From JAHJKV01 sp963678135 (GTDB taxonomy: Bacteria > Desulfobacterota > Desulfovibrionia > Desulfovibrionales > Desulfovibrionaceae), in assembly GCA_963678135.1 (NCBI GenBank), contig OY782667.1, positions 1,426,001 to 1,490,000 on the forward strand: a DNA stretch of 64,000 nt, written 5' to 3'. The position numbers and the translations under genes were made by a program. The notes under the pieces are model-generated. The model had not been told where the DNA came from and ran no database searches. It saw only the letters and a list, made by a program, of their open reading frames with translations. Below, one piece after another: positions 8,310-17,234 of the stretch (the stretch's first letter is position 1; every line of letters starts with the position of its first letter).

Positions 8310-9405
8310 TTTTCCCCTCCAAAAGAATTCGTAAAATTGCTTCCAAAACCGTGCCTGGCTGAATATTTGCCAAGCAGATTTGCTCTTTACGGCATTGATG
8401 TTTTCCGTGCAAAGAACAAGGGCGACAAGCCATTTCTTGCTCTATAACTATATCTTTTTCACCTTGAGGGTAAAAGCCCCACGCTTTGGCTGTAGGTCCG
8501 AATAAAGCTACAATCGGTGTGCCCACTCCGGCAGCTAAGTGCATTGGGCCAGAGTCATTAGTGACTAAAACATCTCCGGCTTTGAGTATGGCACATGTTT
8601 CTCGCAAAGAGCTTTTATTTGTTAAGTCACGAGGATCTTCTGGAAATAAAGGATGTTCATTCTGCCCGATAACAATCCAAGCAATTTGTGCCATTGTCAG
8701 TTGATTTGCCAGCTTCCCCCAAAATTTTCGAGGCCATGCTTTGTTCGGATGCGTGGCATAAGGATGTAAAACAACAAAATTGTCATAATGTTTGCCATGT
8801 CTAAAGCAGGAGGCAGCAAGAGTAATCGCGCCTAAAGCTGCTTCAGAAGTAGAAAGATGTATTTTTGGAATAAGTTGAACCGCTGCAGGAGGCGAGGCTT
8901 CTAAAGCAAGGCTATAGCGCTGGGGAACCGTGCTTTGTTCCAGCTGTTTTTGTAATTTTTTAGAGTGGAATAGACGAAATAATCTGCGTTGCAGACCCAA
9001 TTTAGAATAACGATATACCGGTCCTTTCCAACGTAAAGAAAGAATTCTGGAGCGTAAGCTCGAGTGTAAATCAATCAGCGAAAGATTTTGAAAATCATGC
9101 GCTAATTGTCCTGCTTTTGTAAACCATGCTTTGCCATGTAGCTCTGGTCCAGCTATGCAAATTATTTTTACTATGGCTGGATGCTTTTCCAATACGGCAT
9201 CAAGTCCGAAGCGAGTGATATATATAAAATTCAGCTTGTGTTTTTTATGCCAATAATCAAGAACTCCTGTGGTCAGAACAATATCCCCAAGGGCGGATAC
9301 ACGGAAGATAACGGCAGTTTTTTGCGTGTGCATATTTTGTGTATCCCTTGTCAGGGGCACTGCGTCAAGTGGCAGGGAGCGATTTATGTGAATTGGCAAG
9401 TGCAA
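8290..9405 (-). CDS. Glycosyltransferase family 9 (ADP-heptose:LPS heptosyltransferase-like)
   Basis: Family-9 hallmarks are the N-terminal FRVSALGDIVLTTGVLDYW and the C-terminal TNDSGPMHLAAGVGTPIVALFGPT followed by a cysteine-rich segment (CRPCSLHGKHQCRKEQIC) usual in these enzymes. It should add heptose to the lipopolysaccharide inner core at the cytoplasmic face of the inner membrane. Two starts are possible: the TTG at 9405, with AGGAGG twelve bases upstream, and the ATG at 9333, which begins right at the conserved domain. The longer form is listed, giving 371 residues; the shorter has 347. Confidence 0.86.
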   Translation of the reverse strand: MHLPIHINRSLPLDAVPLTRDTQNMHTQKTAVIFRVSALGDIVLTTGVLDYWHKKHKLNFIYITRFGLDAVLEKHPAIVKIICIAGPELHGKAWFTKAGQLAHDFQNLSLIDLHSSLRSRILSLRWKGPVYRYSKLGLQRRLFRLFHSKKLQKQLEQSTVPQRYSLALEASPPAAVQLIPKIHLSTSEAALGAITLAASCFRHGKHYDNFVVLHPYATHPNKAWPRKFWGKLANQLTMAQIAWIVIGQNEHPLFPEDPRDLTNKSSLRETCAILKAGDVLVTNDSGPMHLAAGVGTPIVALFGPTAKAWGFYPQGEKDIVIEQEMACRPCSLHGKHQCRKEQICLANIQPGTVLEAILRILLEGKNERSLF

Positions 9406-9492
9406 AGTGAACGGTTGCCTCCTGTTGTCTCTTTTGCTATCATTGAATGAGCAATGGTTTCAAACAGATAAAACATCGTCAATAAGGAACAG

Positions 9493-10545
9493 ATGCTCGA
9501 ACTTATTCTTGCCGTCTCACTAGCGGTTGTTGTTTCTGCGTTTTGTTCGGTCTCCGAAGCCGTGCTCTATTCTTTTCCATGGAGTATAGTGGAACGGCTA
9601 AAAAAAAATGCTCGACCTTCCGGGCTACTTCTTGAAAAACTTCGCAAGAATGTTGAAGAACCTATTACTGCTATTTTAACGCTTAACACAGTAGCACATA
9701 CAGCCGGAGCAGCACTTGCAGGTGCAGCGTGGGCAGGTATGTTTGGGGAAACACAGCTTGCTTGGTTTGCGAGCATTTTTACGCTTATAATTCTTATTTT
9801 TTCCGAGATTATCCCAAAAACTATGGGGGTTGTGTATGCGCGAGAGCTTGCTCCTGTACTTGCGAGATGTTTGACCATCTTGGTTTTTTTGTTTCGACCG
9901 GCAGTGTTGGTCGTGAGCCGTTTAAGCAGTATTATGATGGGCGGGCGTAAGGATGCTCCTGAAAGAGATGAAGAAGATATCCGAGCTTTAGTAACCATGA
10001 CGCGCAGGGCTGGTATAATTAAGCCATATGAAGAAAAATCTATTAGTAATATTTTAAGTTTGGATGTGCGGACGGTTAATGATGTTTTAACTCCGCGTAC
10101 AGTTGTGTTTTCTTTGCCAGCAAATTTGACGGTTTCTCAAGCTCGCGAAAAATATCCTGATTTACCCCATGCGAGATTTCCCGTGTATGAAAACGATGAT
10201 CCTGAAGAAATAGTAGGCGTGGTATATCGCCGTCAAATGTTGGAAGCCTTAGCTGATGACAAGCACGATCTTTCGTTGCTGGAAATTATGCGCCCTGTAC
10301 GTTTTGTTTTAGAACATATCACTTTAGATAAATTATTGCGACAATTTTTGGCTTGCCGTGTTCATTTGTTTGTTGTCTTGGATGAATACGGAGGTATAGC
10401 CGGAGTTGTTTCATTGGAAGATGTACTGGAAGAAATTCTTGGTTCGGAGATAGTGGATGAAACTGATAAGGTTGTTGACATGCGAGAATTGGCACGGATT
10501 AGGCGAAGCCAGTTGACCAAAAAAACAGCCTTTACTGAACAATAA
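9493..10545 (+). CDS. CNNM/DUF21 plus CBS-pair membrane protein (hemolysin C/CorC-like)
   Basis: 350 residues. The first about 150 form the hydrophobic CNNM (DUF21) domain with several membrane segments and the FSEIIPKTMGVVYARELA motif. A CBS pair follows at about 190-320, with LDEYGGIAGVVSLEDVLEEI in the second CBS. Such proteins are linked to magnesium or cobalt efflux, or are of unknown transport role. The C-terminal CorC/HlyC domain present in many relatives is missing; the protein ends soon after the CBS pair. AAGGAACAG precedes the ATG. ccmE follows closely, probably co-transcribed. Confidence 0.85.
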   Translation: MLELILAVSLAVVVSAFCSVSEAVLYSFPWSIVERLKKNARPSGLLLEKLRKNVEEPITAILTLNTVAHTAGAALAGAAWAGMFGETQLAWFASIFTLIILIFSEIIPKTMGVVYARELAPVLARCLTILVFLFRPAVLVVSRLSSIMMGGRKDAPERDEEDIRALVTMTRRAGIIKPYEEKSISNILSLDVRTVNDVLTPRTVVFSLPANLTVSQAREKYPDLPHARFPVYENDDPEEIVGVVYRRQMLEALADDKHDLSLLEIMRPVRFVLEHITLDKLLRQFLACRVHLFVVLDEYGGIAGVVSLEDVLEEILGSEIVDETDKVVDMRELARIRRSQLTKKTAFTEQ

Positions 10546-10582
10546 AATGCAAACAGCTTGCCTAAAAAATCAGGGAAAAAGA

Positions 10583-10999
10583 ATGGTTAAAAAAAGTTCT
10601 AAAGGGGTTTATATCACAGCGTTTATACTTCTTTTGTCTGGCTTGGCATATCTTGTTATAACCGGACTTTCGCAAGGAGCATTGCCAACATTGAAAGTTG
10701 CGCAAGCTTTGAAGCTAGACGTAAAACAGCTTGTGAATATACGCTTGTATGGTACCGTGTGTATGACAAATATTGAACCATACGAAGACGGTAGAGGAGT
10801 TGTTTTTTTGGTGCAAGATGAGGGTGTACAGAATCAGCGTATGCGCGTGGATTTTCACGGTGCTATCCCGGATACCTTTAAGGGAGGAGCTGAAGTTATC
10901 TTAAAAGGGAGCTATGACCCTTCTATTCAAGTTTTTCGCGCGCATCAAATGAGTACAAAATGTCCTTCAAAATATGAAGAAAAACGGATTGTTAGTTAA
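10583..10999 (+). CDS. ccmE: Cytochrome c maturation heme chaperone CcmE, CxxxY variant
   Basis: 138 residues from the ATG at 10583, preferred over one at 10547 because AGGGA lies eight bases ahead of it while the upstream start has no site. One N-terminal membrane anchor (about 10-30) is followed by the periplasmic OB-fold with MRVDFHGAIPDTFKGGAEVI. The C-terminal heme-binding motif reads TKCPSKYE. Classical CcmE binds heme through histidine in an HxxxY motif; here cysteine replaces it (CPSKY), the variant known from archaea and Desulfovibrio. It receives heme from CcmABCD and passes it to CcmF. It is separated from ccmF by a terminator. Confidence 0.9.
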   Translation: MVKKSSKGVYITAFILLLSGLAYLVITGLSQGALPTLKVAQALKLDVKQLVNIRLYGTVCMTNIEPYEDGRGVVFLVQDEGVQNQRMRVDFHGAIPDTFKGGAEVILKGSYDPSIQVFRAHQMSTKCPSKYEEKRIVS

Positions 11000-11043
11000 G
11001 AAAGAATGTATACGCTTTAAGCTCATTGTTTGAAAGATTTTTC

Positions 11044-11090
11044 GGGCTTGTTTTTCATATATACTCGGTATATACAACAAGTCCTTTTTT
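11044..11090 (+). terminator. Rho-independent terminator between ccmE and ccmF
   Basis: GGGCTTGTT at 11044-11052 pairs with AACAAGTCC at 11076-11084 (one G-T pair). Inside, TATATAC at 11058-11064 pairs with GTATATA at 11068-11074. A run of six T follows at 11085-11090. It should end the CBS-protein/ccmE transcript, so ccmF and downstream genes need a promoter of their own in the 60 bases before 11152. Confidence 0.8.
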
Positions 11091-11151
11091 GATAAAAAAT
11101 ACTAACTCGTTGCTCATTCATCATTTTTTGTAGAGTAGTGGGAGGTTTTGT

Positions 11152-13038
11152 ATGCAGCTGGCAGCCTATATTGGACTGCTTTTTTCTCTTTTGCTTACTT
11201 TGGCTTTTGCCGTCATAGCCTGTCGCGCAACAAGGCGAGGGGATGACTGGCCTTTACCATTTGTAGAAAAAGGGCAAATTGCCTCCACTATTTTAGTGTG
11301 CATCTCATCGATCCTCATGCTTATCGCACTGGTCGGTCGTGACTATTCATTTGTATATGTTTATGAAAATGTGGATAATACTCTCCCATTTTTGTATCGG
11401 ATCACTGCGTTTTGGGCAGGGCGTACCGGTTCTCTTCTTTTTTGGCATCTTGTCATGTCCATAAGCGGTGTTTTGTTTATTTTTAGTTCAGGATACCGTG
11501 AATTTAAGCCACGAACCAGCATGGCATTTTGGGCTTTTTTTCTCACCATTGAATCGTTTTTCTTACTGCTACTTACAAGCTGGAGTAATCCGTTCATGGC
11601 TGCCGTGCCTGTACCTATGAATGGTTTAGGGCTTAATCCACTTTTACAAAATTTGGGTATGGCCTTTCATCCACCACTGCTTTTTATTGGATATGCAGTA
11701 TTGGCAATTCCGGCCTCAGTGGCACTGGCTGCCATGCTCATGGATGAGCCTCGTCCTTGGATTAAAATTTGCCGTAATTGGAATCTTGTGGCTTGGTCAA
11801 GCCTGACTGCAGGGATCATCCTTGGCGCGTGGTGGTCTTATATGGAACTTGGTTGGGGCGGTTATTGGGCATGGGATCCAGTGGAAAATGCTTCGCTTAT
11901 CCCATGGTTTGCCTTGACTGCTTTACTGCATACAGCGGTGATTGAACGTAGGCGAGGTGCTTTACAGCGAACGAATGTTTTTCTTATGGCCTTGGTCTTT
12001 CTTGCGTGCATTTTTGCAACCTACCTTGTGCGCTCTGGGATTGATGTGCAATCCTTGCATACCTTTGGGGCAGGAGGAGTTGCTACGCCTTTGACTATTT
12101 TTTTACTTGTAGGGCTGAGTTTTGCCCTTGCAGTACCGCTTGTTTCTGAGCGTCCAGTATATCGGACACTTTCTGGTTTTGCCACCAGACAAGGTATGCT
12201 GGTTATGGTGAGCTGGCTTATGGCTGCCCTGGGGATTGTGATTATTTTTGGTACCTTATGGCCGGTGATATCCAAACTTTGGACAACTGTTCCTGTTGCG
12301 CTTGATCAAATTTTTTATAATCGTGTCTGCTTGCCGCTTTTTGCTTTGATTATGTTTTTGTATTGTTTTTGTCCTTGGCTCGGCTGGAAGTTCGGTACGC
12401 GAAATTTTATCGGGCTTGCTCTGACAATTTGTGCTTTCCTTGCTTTTCTTTTTCTGCTCTTTAAGTTGTATGGCATAAGCAATTGGCTTGCTCTTTTTTC
12501 TGCTGCTGCAGCACTGACCGGACTTGTCTCTACAATTTTACTTTTTCTCTTTGTCGCGCCGATGCGAAGAATGCGCTATATCTGGGGAGTATATGCTATA
12601 CACTTTGGTTTGGCTTTGTTTGTGCTCGGTGTTTCCTTTTCCGGTCCATATAAGCAAGAAACACAAGTGCGACTGCATAAAGGTGAATCTGTACAGCTTG
12701 CTGAATATACCATCTACAATAGGGGGATGGTACAACGGCAAATTGGAGCGGTAAGAGCTTTTGTCGTCAATCTTGAAGTGACAAGTACTGATGGTTTCCA
12801 AGGAATTATGACTCCGGATCGTCGATGGTATCCTAACTCTCAAGATTCTTTTGCTGAGGTGTCGGTATTACCTTCGCTAGGCGATGAATTATATTCTACT
12901 TTGCTGGGCTACGATGCTGTCCGTGAAACGGTAACAGTAAAAATTTCTGTTAATCCCTTAGTAAATTGGTTATGGATAGGAGGCAGTATAATGTGCCTTG
13001 CTCCTTTCTTTGCCTTGCGCCGGAGGCACACGTTCTAA
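11152..13038 (+). CDS. ccmF: Cytochrome c heme lyase subunit CcmF
   Basis: 628 residues with many membrane helices. The tryptophan-rich heme-handling motif WGGYWAWDPVENASLIPW sits at about residues 235-255, and conserved HTAVIERRRGAL follows. CcmF takes heme from holo-CcmE and ligates it to apocytochrome c CxxCH motifs on the periplasmic side. GGGAGG is six bases ahead of the ATG. The stop codon shares one base with the ccmA start. The C-terminal periplasmic part is present, so the protein looks complete. Confidence 0.95.
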   Translation: MQLAAYIGLLFSLLLTLAFAVIACRATRRGDDWPLPFVEKGQIASTILVCISSILMLIALVGRDYSFVYVYENVDNTLPFLYRITAFWAGRTGSLLFWHLVMSISGVLFIFSSGYREFKPRTSMAFWAFFLTIESFFLLLLTSWSNPFMAAVPVPMNGLGLNPLLQNLGMAFHPPLLFIGYAVLAIPASVALAAMLMDEPRPWIKICRNWNLVAWSSLTAGIILGAWWSYMELGWGGYWAWDPVENASLIPWFALTALLHTAVIERRRGALQRTNVFLMALVFLACIFATYLVRSGIDVQSLHTFGAGGVATPLTIFLLVGLSFALAVPLVSERPVYRTLSGFATRQGMLVMVSWLMAALGIVIIFGTLWPVISKLWTTVPVALDQIFYNRVCLPLFALIMFLYCFCPWLGWKFGTRNFIGLALTICAFLAFLFLLFKLYGISNWLALFSAAAALTGLVSTILLFLFVAPMRRMRYIWGVYAIHFGLALFVLGVSFSGPYKQETQVRLHKGESVQLAEYTIYNRGMVQRQIGAVRAFVVNLEVTSTDGFQGIMTPDRRWYPNSQDSFAEVSVLPSLGDELYSTLLGYDAVRETVTVKISVNPLVNWLWIGGSIMCLAPFFALRRRHTF

Positions 13039-13685
13039 TGCAGGTTTTGACGGTTCAGAGTGTTTCCAAGTTGTATGGTACATCACTGATCTTCAAAAAC
13101 ATTTGTTGTGAAGTACATGCCCGGGAAATTTTGCTGATTACCGGTTCTAATGGTGCTGGAAAATCTACTTTACTTGGAATAATGGCAGGCTTGCTTCGTC
13201 CTACGACCGGTGAAGTCAATGTCTTTGTGTTGCCTGAGCAGGTAGCCTATTTAGGGCATTCGACGTTTCTTTATTCAGGTTTAACCGCTCGTGAAAATTT
13301 AGTGTTTTGGGCTGGCATGTATGGCCTAAAAATAAAGCGTGAGCATATTGACGCTGCGATCGCGCAAGTGCGTTTGAGTCAGTACAGTGAAGAAAAGGCA
13401 GGACGATTTTCTCGCGGTATGGCACAACGCTTAAACTTAGCTCGAATCTTTCTTATTGCACCGCAGCTTGTTTTTTTAGATGAGCCGGGAACTGGTTTGG
13501 ATAAAGAATCGCAAGCAGCATTACATGAAGATATTTTAGCACTTCAAAAAAATGGTGCTACCGTCGTTTGGGTAAGTCATCAAGTGGAGCAAGATAGCCC
13601 ACTGGCAGATAAGATTTTATTCTTGGAACATGGCCGTGCCACATGCCAAGTTCAGGACGGCACAGCAAGGAAAATTGTATGTTGA
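13038..13685 (+). CDS. ccmA: Heme exporter ATP-binding protein CcmA
   Basis: 215 residues from the ATG at 13038, which overlaps the ccmF stop. An ABC ATPase with Walker A GSNGAGKST, signature SRGMAQRLNLA and Walker B LVFLDEPGTGLD, followed by the H-loop WVSHQ. With CcmB, CcmC and CcmD it drives release of holo-CcmE from the membrane complex. It overlaps ccmB by seven bases, consistent with coupled translation in one operon. Confidence 0.92.
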   Translation: MQVLTVQSVSKLYGTSLIFKNICCEVHAREILLITGSNGAGKSTLLGIMAGLLRPTTGEVNVFVLPEQVAYLGHSTFLYSGLTARENLVFWAGMYGLKIKREHIDAAIAQVRLSQYSEEKAGRFSRGMAQRLNLARIFLIAPQLVFLDEPGTGLDKESQAALHEDILALQKNGATVVWVSHQVEQDSPLADKILFLEHGRATCQVQDGTARKIVC

Positions 13686-14356
13686 AGCGTACTGCCCTTG
13701 TGACAAACAAAGATTTGCGACTTGCATTTTTAGGTGGGCAGGGATTTATTCAAGCCCTTCTTTTGGGGCTTTTGCTTATTTTTCTTTTTTCTTTAGCATA
13801 TATGGAAGGAGAAGCAGTGCCAGCTCGGGCTGCAGCAGCAATTTTTTGGTTGGCTTCAGCTTTTGCCTTGGTGCTTATTTTTAATGAATTGTTTAGTATT
13901 GAAGAAGTCAATCTGGCTCGTTTGGGTATTATAACCTCTCCGGCTCCTCTTCTTTCGGTTTGGCTGGGTAAAGCTGTGGCAGGCTTTGTGTTGCTTCTTA
14001 TTTCCCAATGTGCTTTTTTCCCTGCAACATTGGTTTTTTTGGGGCAAGAAGCATCAGGCTCTTTGTGGCTTTTATTGCTTAGCCTTGGGAGTGCTGATTT
14101 AGGTTTGATTATTGTCGGAGCTTTACTTGGTGCAATTTCTCAGGGACAAGGTGCTAAGGAATCTTTGCTTTCGCTTATAATTTTTCCGCTTCTTGTGCCT
14201 GTTTTACTCGGAGCTATTACTCTTTTTGGGCTTTTTTTTTCAGGGCAAGAAACAGGCGAAGTTTTTTCTTGGATTGGGCTTGTTATTGCTTTTGATGCTT
14301 TGTTTTGCGGTGCTGGATTGCTCCTTTTTCCTTTTGTCTATGATGGTGAAGAATAA
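13679..14356 (+). CDS. ccmB: Heme exporter membrane protein CcmB
   Basis: 225 residues from the ATG at 13679, inside the end of ccmA. The sequence is almost wholly hydrophobic, with about six membrane segments, and begins with the family-typical MLKRTALVTNKDLRLAF. It is the permease part of the CcmAB ABC complex in cytochrome c maturation. Its stop overlaps the ccmC start by one base. Confidence 0.9.
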   Translation: MLKRTALVTNKDLRLAFLGGQGFIQALLLGLLLIFLFSLAYMEGEAVPARAAAAIFWLASAFALVLIFNELFSIEEVNLARLGIITSPAPLLSVWLGKAVAGFVLLLISQCAFFPATLVFLGQEASGSLWLLLLSLGSADLGLIIVGALLGAISQGQGAKESLLSLIIFPLLVPVLLGAITLFGLFFSGQETGEVFSWIGLVIAFDALFCGAGLLLFPFVYDGEE

Positions 14357-15033
14357 TGCGAAAAATTTTTATGTATAGCCTGATTTTTTTTGTGATTGCA
14401 GTGGCTTTATGTGTGCAGCAGTGCTTTATCTGGTTTTATGCTCCTCAGGCACAGTCTGGTCTGGTGCAGAAGATTTTTTATTTGCATTTACCCTTGGCTT
14501 GGTGGGGTTTAATCAGTTTTTTTATTGTTTTTATTGCAAGTTGTGCTTATTTGTACAAACGAAATCCTGCCTCAGACGCTTTGGCTGCTGCAGCTGCTGA
14601 ATTGGGAGTACTTTTTTGTGGTTTAGCACTTATAAGTGGTTCAATTTGGGCGCGCGCTGAATGGGGACATTGGTGGATTTGGGATCCCAAACTTTCGACC
14701 ACGTTGATTATGTGGTATATTTATGCAGGATATTTGGTGTTACGCGCTTCTCTTACATCAGGTGGGCGTAAAGAAGTCGTTTGTGCTGTTTTGGGTGTGA
14801 TTGCTTTTTTAGATGTGCCTTTGGTCTTTTTTGCTACTACTCTTTGGGGAGGCGTGCATCCTGTAGATACTGCGCGTAAATCAAGTGGTATGACGCTTAC
14901 GATGTGGCATACGATTGTTGTTGGCTTGTGTGCTATGGGGTTACTTTGGGGATTTTTTTTATACCTGCGTTGGAAGCAGCGCAGGCAAGCACAAATACTT
15001 GATTCTTCTGTAATGGAAGGAGGCTTGCGATAA
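14356..15033 (+). CDS. ccmC: Heme-handling membrane protein CcmC
   Basis: 225 residues, six membrane segments. The tryptophan-rich periplasmic motif is WGHWWIWDPKLSTTLIMW, with conserved histidines on either side (YLHLPLAWW and MWHT). CcmC attaches heme to CcmE on the outer face of the inner membrane. It is translationally coupled both to ccmB and to the small ccmD gene (one-base overlaps). Confidence 0.93.
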   Translation: MRKIFMYSLIFFVIAVALCVQQCFIWFYAPQAQSGLVQKIFYLHLPLAWWGLISFFIVFIASCAYLYKRNPASDALAAAAAELGVLFCGLALISGSIWARAEWGHWWIWDPKLSTTLIMWYIYAGYLVLRASLTSGGRKEVVCAVLGVIAFLDVPLVFFATTLWGGVHPVDTARKSSGMTLTMWHTIVVGLCAMGLLWGFFLYLRWKQRRQAQILDSSVMEGGLR

Positions 15034-15170
15034 TGACTGCGACCGGCTATATTATTTTGGCATATTGTATTGTTTTTACTGGACTTGGTGGGTATTTGGC
15101 TTGGCTGTTTGTGAATCGCTCGCGTCTTGTTCGCAGAGCAAAGCAAAGGGAGCTTCTCAAGCATGATTGA
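15033..15170 (+). CDS. ccmD: CcmD-like small membrane protein, 45 residues
   Basis: A 45-residue reading frame starts at the ATG overlapping the ccmC stop (TAATG). It begins MTATGYIILAYCIVFTGLGG, has one membrane helix with a GY-LAW pattern and then a strongly basic tail (NRSRLVRRAKQRELLKHD). Size, position after ccmC and topology match CcmD, which stabilises the CcmABC-CcmE complex. The downstream TPR gene starts eight bases before its stop. Confidence 0.82.
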   Translation: MTATGYIILAYCIVFTGLGGYLAWLFVNRSRLVRRAKQRELLKHD

Positions 15171-15768
15171 AGAGCGAAAAAATAAAGCTGTTATACGACG
15201 GAAAATTATTTTAATAGCGATTACTTTAAGTTTGGTGAGTATTTTTTTGTCTGCCGTACTGTTTCGTTTATATAATCCAAACATGCAGCAATTTTTGAAT
15301 CATCAAAATCATGGCGTACAGGAAAAAACCGGAGCTATGCCGTCCAGTGGCATGGACATGGACGCTGTACGGCAAATGCTTGAGGCTTTAGAAGCACGCA
15401 TTGCGAAAAATCCTCAGGATGTTGAAGCATTATTACAGGTGGCAAATATTTATCTTATGCGAAGAGATTTAGATTCGGCTCTGGGCTATTTGCACAAAGC
15501 AAAACATGTAGCCGGAAATAATCTTATGTTTTTGATGCAACTGGCACAGAACTTTTTTGAGCTTGAACAATTTGAAGATGCCCGTGAATGCCTTGAGCGG
15601 ATTTTGCAGCAAGAACCGGAAAATATGATCGCTCATTATAATCTCGGAATTGTTTTGAAGTACCATTTGGCTCAAAGCCAAAAAGCCAAGGAACAATTTC
15701 GTTTTATTGTACAAGCCGAACATGCTACGGAGCAGTTGCGTGCTGAAGCTCAAAAAGAGCTTGAATAA
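15163..15768 (+). CDS. Membrane-anchored TPR protein of the ccm operon (CcmI/NrfG-like)
   Basis: 201 residues from the ATG at 15163, with AGGGAG ahead of it, overlapping ccmD. A basic N-terminus and one membrane helix (about 13-35) precede a periplasmic helical region with two or three tetratricopeptide units (for example VEALLQVANIYLMRRDLDSAL). TPR proteins of this type hold apocytochrome c for the heme lyase, as CcmI or NrfG do. No CcmH or CcmG is encoded in the cluster, so this may be the only apocytochrome-handling subunit here (inference). Confidence 0.75.
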   Translation: MIEERKNKAVIRRKIILIAITLSLVSIFLSAVLFRLYNPNMQQFLNHQNHGVQEKTGAMPSSGMDMDAVRQMLEALEARIAKNPQDVEALLQVANIYLMRRDLDSALGYLHKAKHVAGNNLMFLMQLAQNFFELEQFEDARECLERILQQEPENMIAHYNLGIVLKYHLAQSQKAKEQFRFIVQAEHATEQLRAEAQKELE

Positions 15769-16002
15769 GATTTGCCTTGCATGTTCACCGCGCTGAAGTT
15801 TGCTGACAAACATTGATAAACATTGACAAACAGCAATACCTATTATTATTTATATAATTTTAGTACAGATGGAATGCGTGAAGAGTATATGTTGTGAGGA
15901 CAATTTTGGCTTGTTTTGTCTTGCTTGATTTGTTCTATCTTGCTTGATTTTTTTGTCTAAGATGTTGAAAAAATTATCCATGCTATTGAGGAGGGATTTT
16001 TA

Positions 16003-17130
16003 ATGAAAATGAAATGGACTGCTATTGCACTTACCTTGCTTGTAGTCGCTGCTGTAAGCATTGGCTGCGGAGGCAATGAACAGACTGAGGAAGAAATTAT
16101 TTTAGGCGTCGCAGGAGCGCATTCTGGCGATTTGGCCTCCTATGGCTTGCCAAGTGTGAATGCAGCACAATTGGTCGCTGCTGCATATAATGCTAAAGGC
16201 GGTGTGCTGGGTAAAAAAATCATCGTTATTGCTCAAGATGATCAATGCAAGCCAGAGCTTGCAGTAAACGCAGCAACCAAGCTCATTGATGACAAAAGCA
16301 CTGTTGTTTTAGGACATATTTGTTCTGGGGCTACAAAGGCTGCTTTGCAAATTTATAAAGAATCTCAGCTTGTTTGTATGTCTCCCTCTGCGACTAATCC
16401 ACCACTGACTCAATCTGGTGATTACCCTAATTTTTTCCGTACTATTGCTTCTGATGATGCACAGGCCAAACTCGGCGTTGATTTTGCTCAGGGTTTAGGC
16501 CTACAAAAAATTGCAGTGATTCATGATAAAGGTGATTATGGTAAAGGTTTTGCCACTTTTGCCAAGCAATTTGCTGAAGCTGCAACTGGCCTTGAAGTTG
16601 TTTTGTTTGAAGGCGTGACTCCTGGGGCAGTAGACTATTCTGCGGTTGTCCAGAAAATTAAAAATTCTGGTGCTGAGGGTGTTATTTTTGGAGGTTATCA
16701 TCCTGAAGCGTCCAAGATCGTAACCCAGATGCGTAAAAAAGGTCTAGAGCTTCCGTTTATTTCTGATGATGGAGTTAAGGACGATACCTTTATTAAGGTT
16801 GCTGGTGAGTATGCTGAAGGCGTTTATGCTTCTGGCCCGCAGGATTTTTCTGCAAATAAATATTATCAAATCGCACTTGATGAACATAAAGCCAAGTATG
16901 GAACAGAGCCCGGAGCTTTTTTCTTTGAAGCCTATTCTGCTGCGCAAGCCTTGCTTAATGCCATTGAACAATCCGGTTCCACTCAGTACGATGACATCGT
17001 GAACACGCTCCGGTCTGAGTATGTGGAAACTGCTGTTGGTAAAATTAAATTTGATGCCAAGGGAGATGCCGAAGGCATTGGCTTTACCATGTATCAAGTT
17101 CAAAATGGTAAATATAAAGAAGTAAAATAA
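16003..17130 (+). CDS. livJ: Branched-chain amino acid ABC transporter, substrate-binding lipoprotein
   Basis: 375 residues. The N-terminal signal ends in a lipobox (AVSIGC), so it is probably a lipid-anchored periplasmic binding protein. The mature part follows the Leu/Ile/Val-binding type I fold, with GAHSGDLASYGLPSVNAA, LIDDKSTVVLGHICSGAT and SPSATNPPLT. GAGGAGGG precedes the ATG. It leads livHMGF; a hairpin after it may keep its mRNA more abundant than the membrane genes. The substrate is probably branched-chain or aromatic amino acids. Confidence 0.92.
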   Translation: MKMKWTAIALTLLVVAAVSIGCGGNEQTEEEIILGVAGAHSGDLASYGLPSVNAAQLVAAAYNAKGGVLGKKIIVIAQDDQCKPELAVNAATKLIDDKSTVVLGHICSGATKAALQIYKESQLVCMSPSATNPPLTQSGDYPNFFRTIASDDAQAKLGVDFAQGLGLQKIAVIHDKGDYGKGFATFAKQFAEAATGLEVVLFEGVTPGAVDYSAVVQKIKNSGAEGVIFGGYHPEASKIVTQMRKKGLELPFISDDGVKDDTFIKVAGEYAEGVYASGPQDFSANKYYQIALDEHKAKYGTEPGAFFFEAYSAAQALLNAIEQSGSTQYDDIVNTLRSEYVETAVGKIKFDAKGDAEGIGFTMYQVQNGKYKEVK

Positions 17131-17169
17131 TGCTGGTATGCGTTTTTACGCGTGATGCACTATAAAAAA

Positions 17170-17194
17170 GGGGATGGGCTATACGCCTATCCCC
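17170..17194 (+). terminator. Intercistronic hairpin between livJ and livH
   Basis: GGGGATGGGC (17170-17179), a five-base loop, and GCCTATCCCC (17185-17194) form a ten-pair stem with one G-T pair. There is no T run after it, so it is more likely a partial stop or an mRNA-stabilising hairpin that raises livJ expression over livH than a full terminator. Confidence 0.6.
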
Positions 17195-17234
17195 TCGCTC
17201 TATTGGCAAGGTGCGGTGGAGTGGGGAAGAATAC

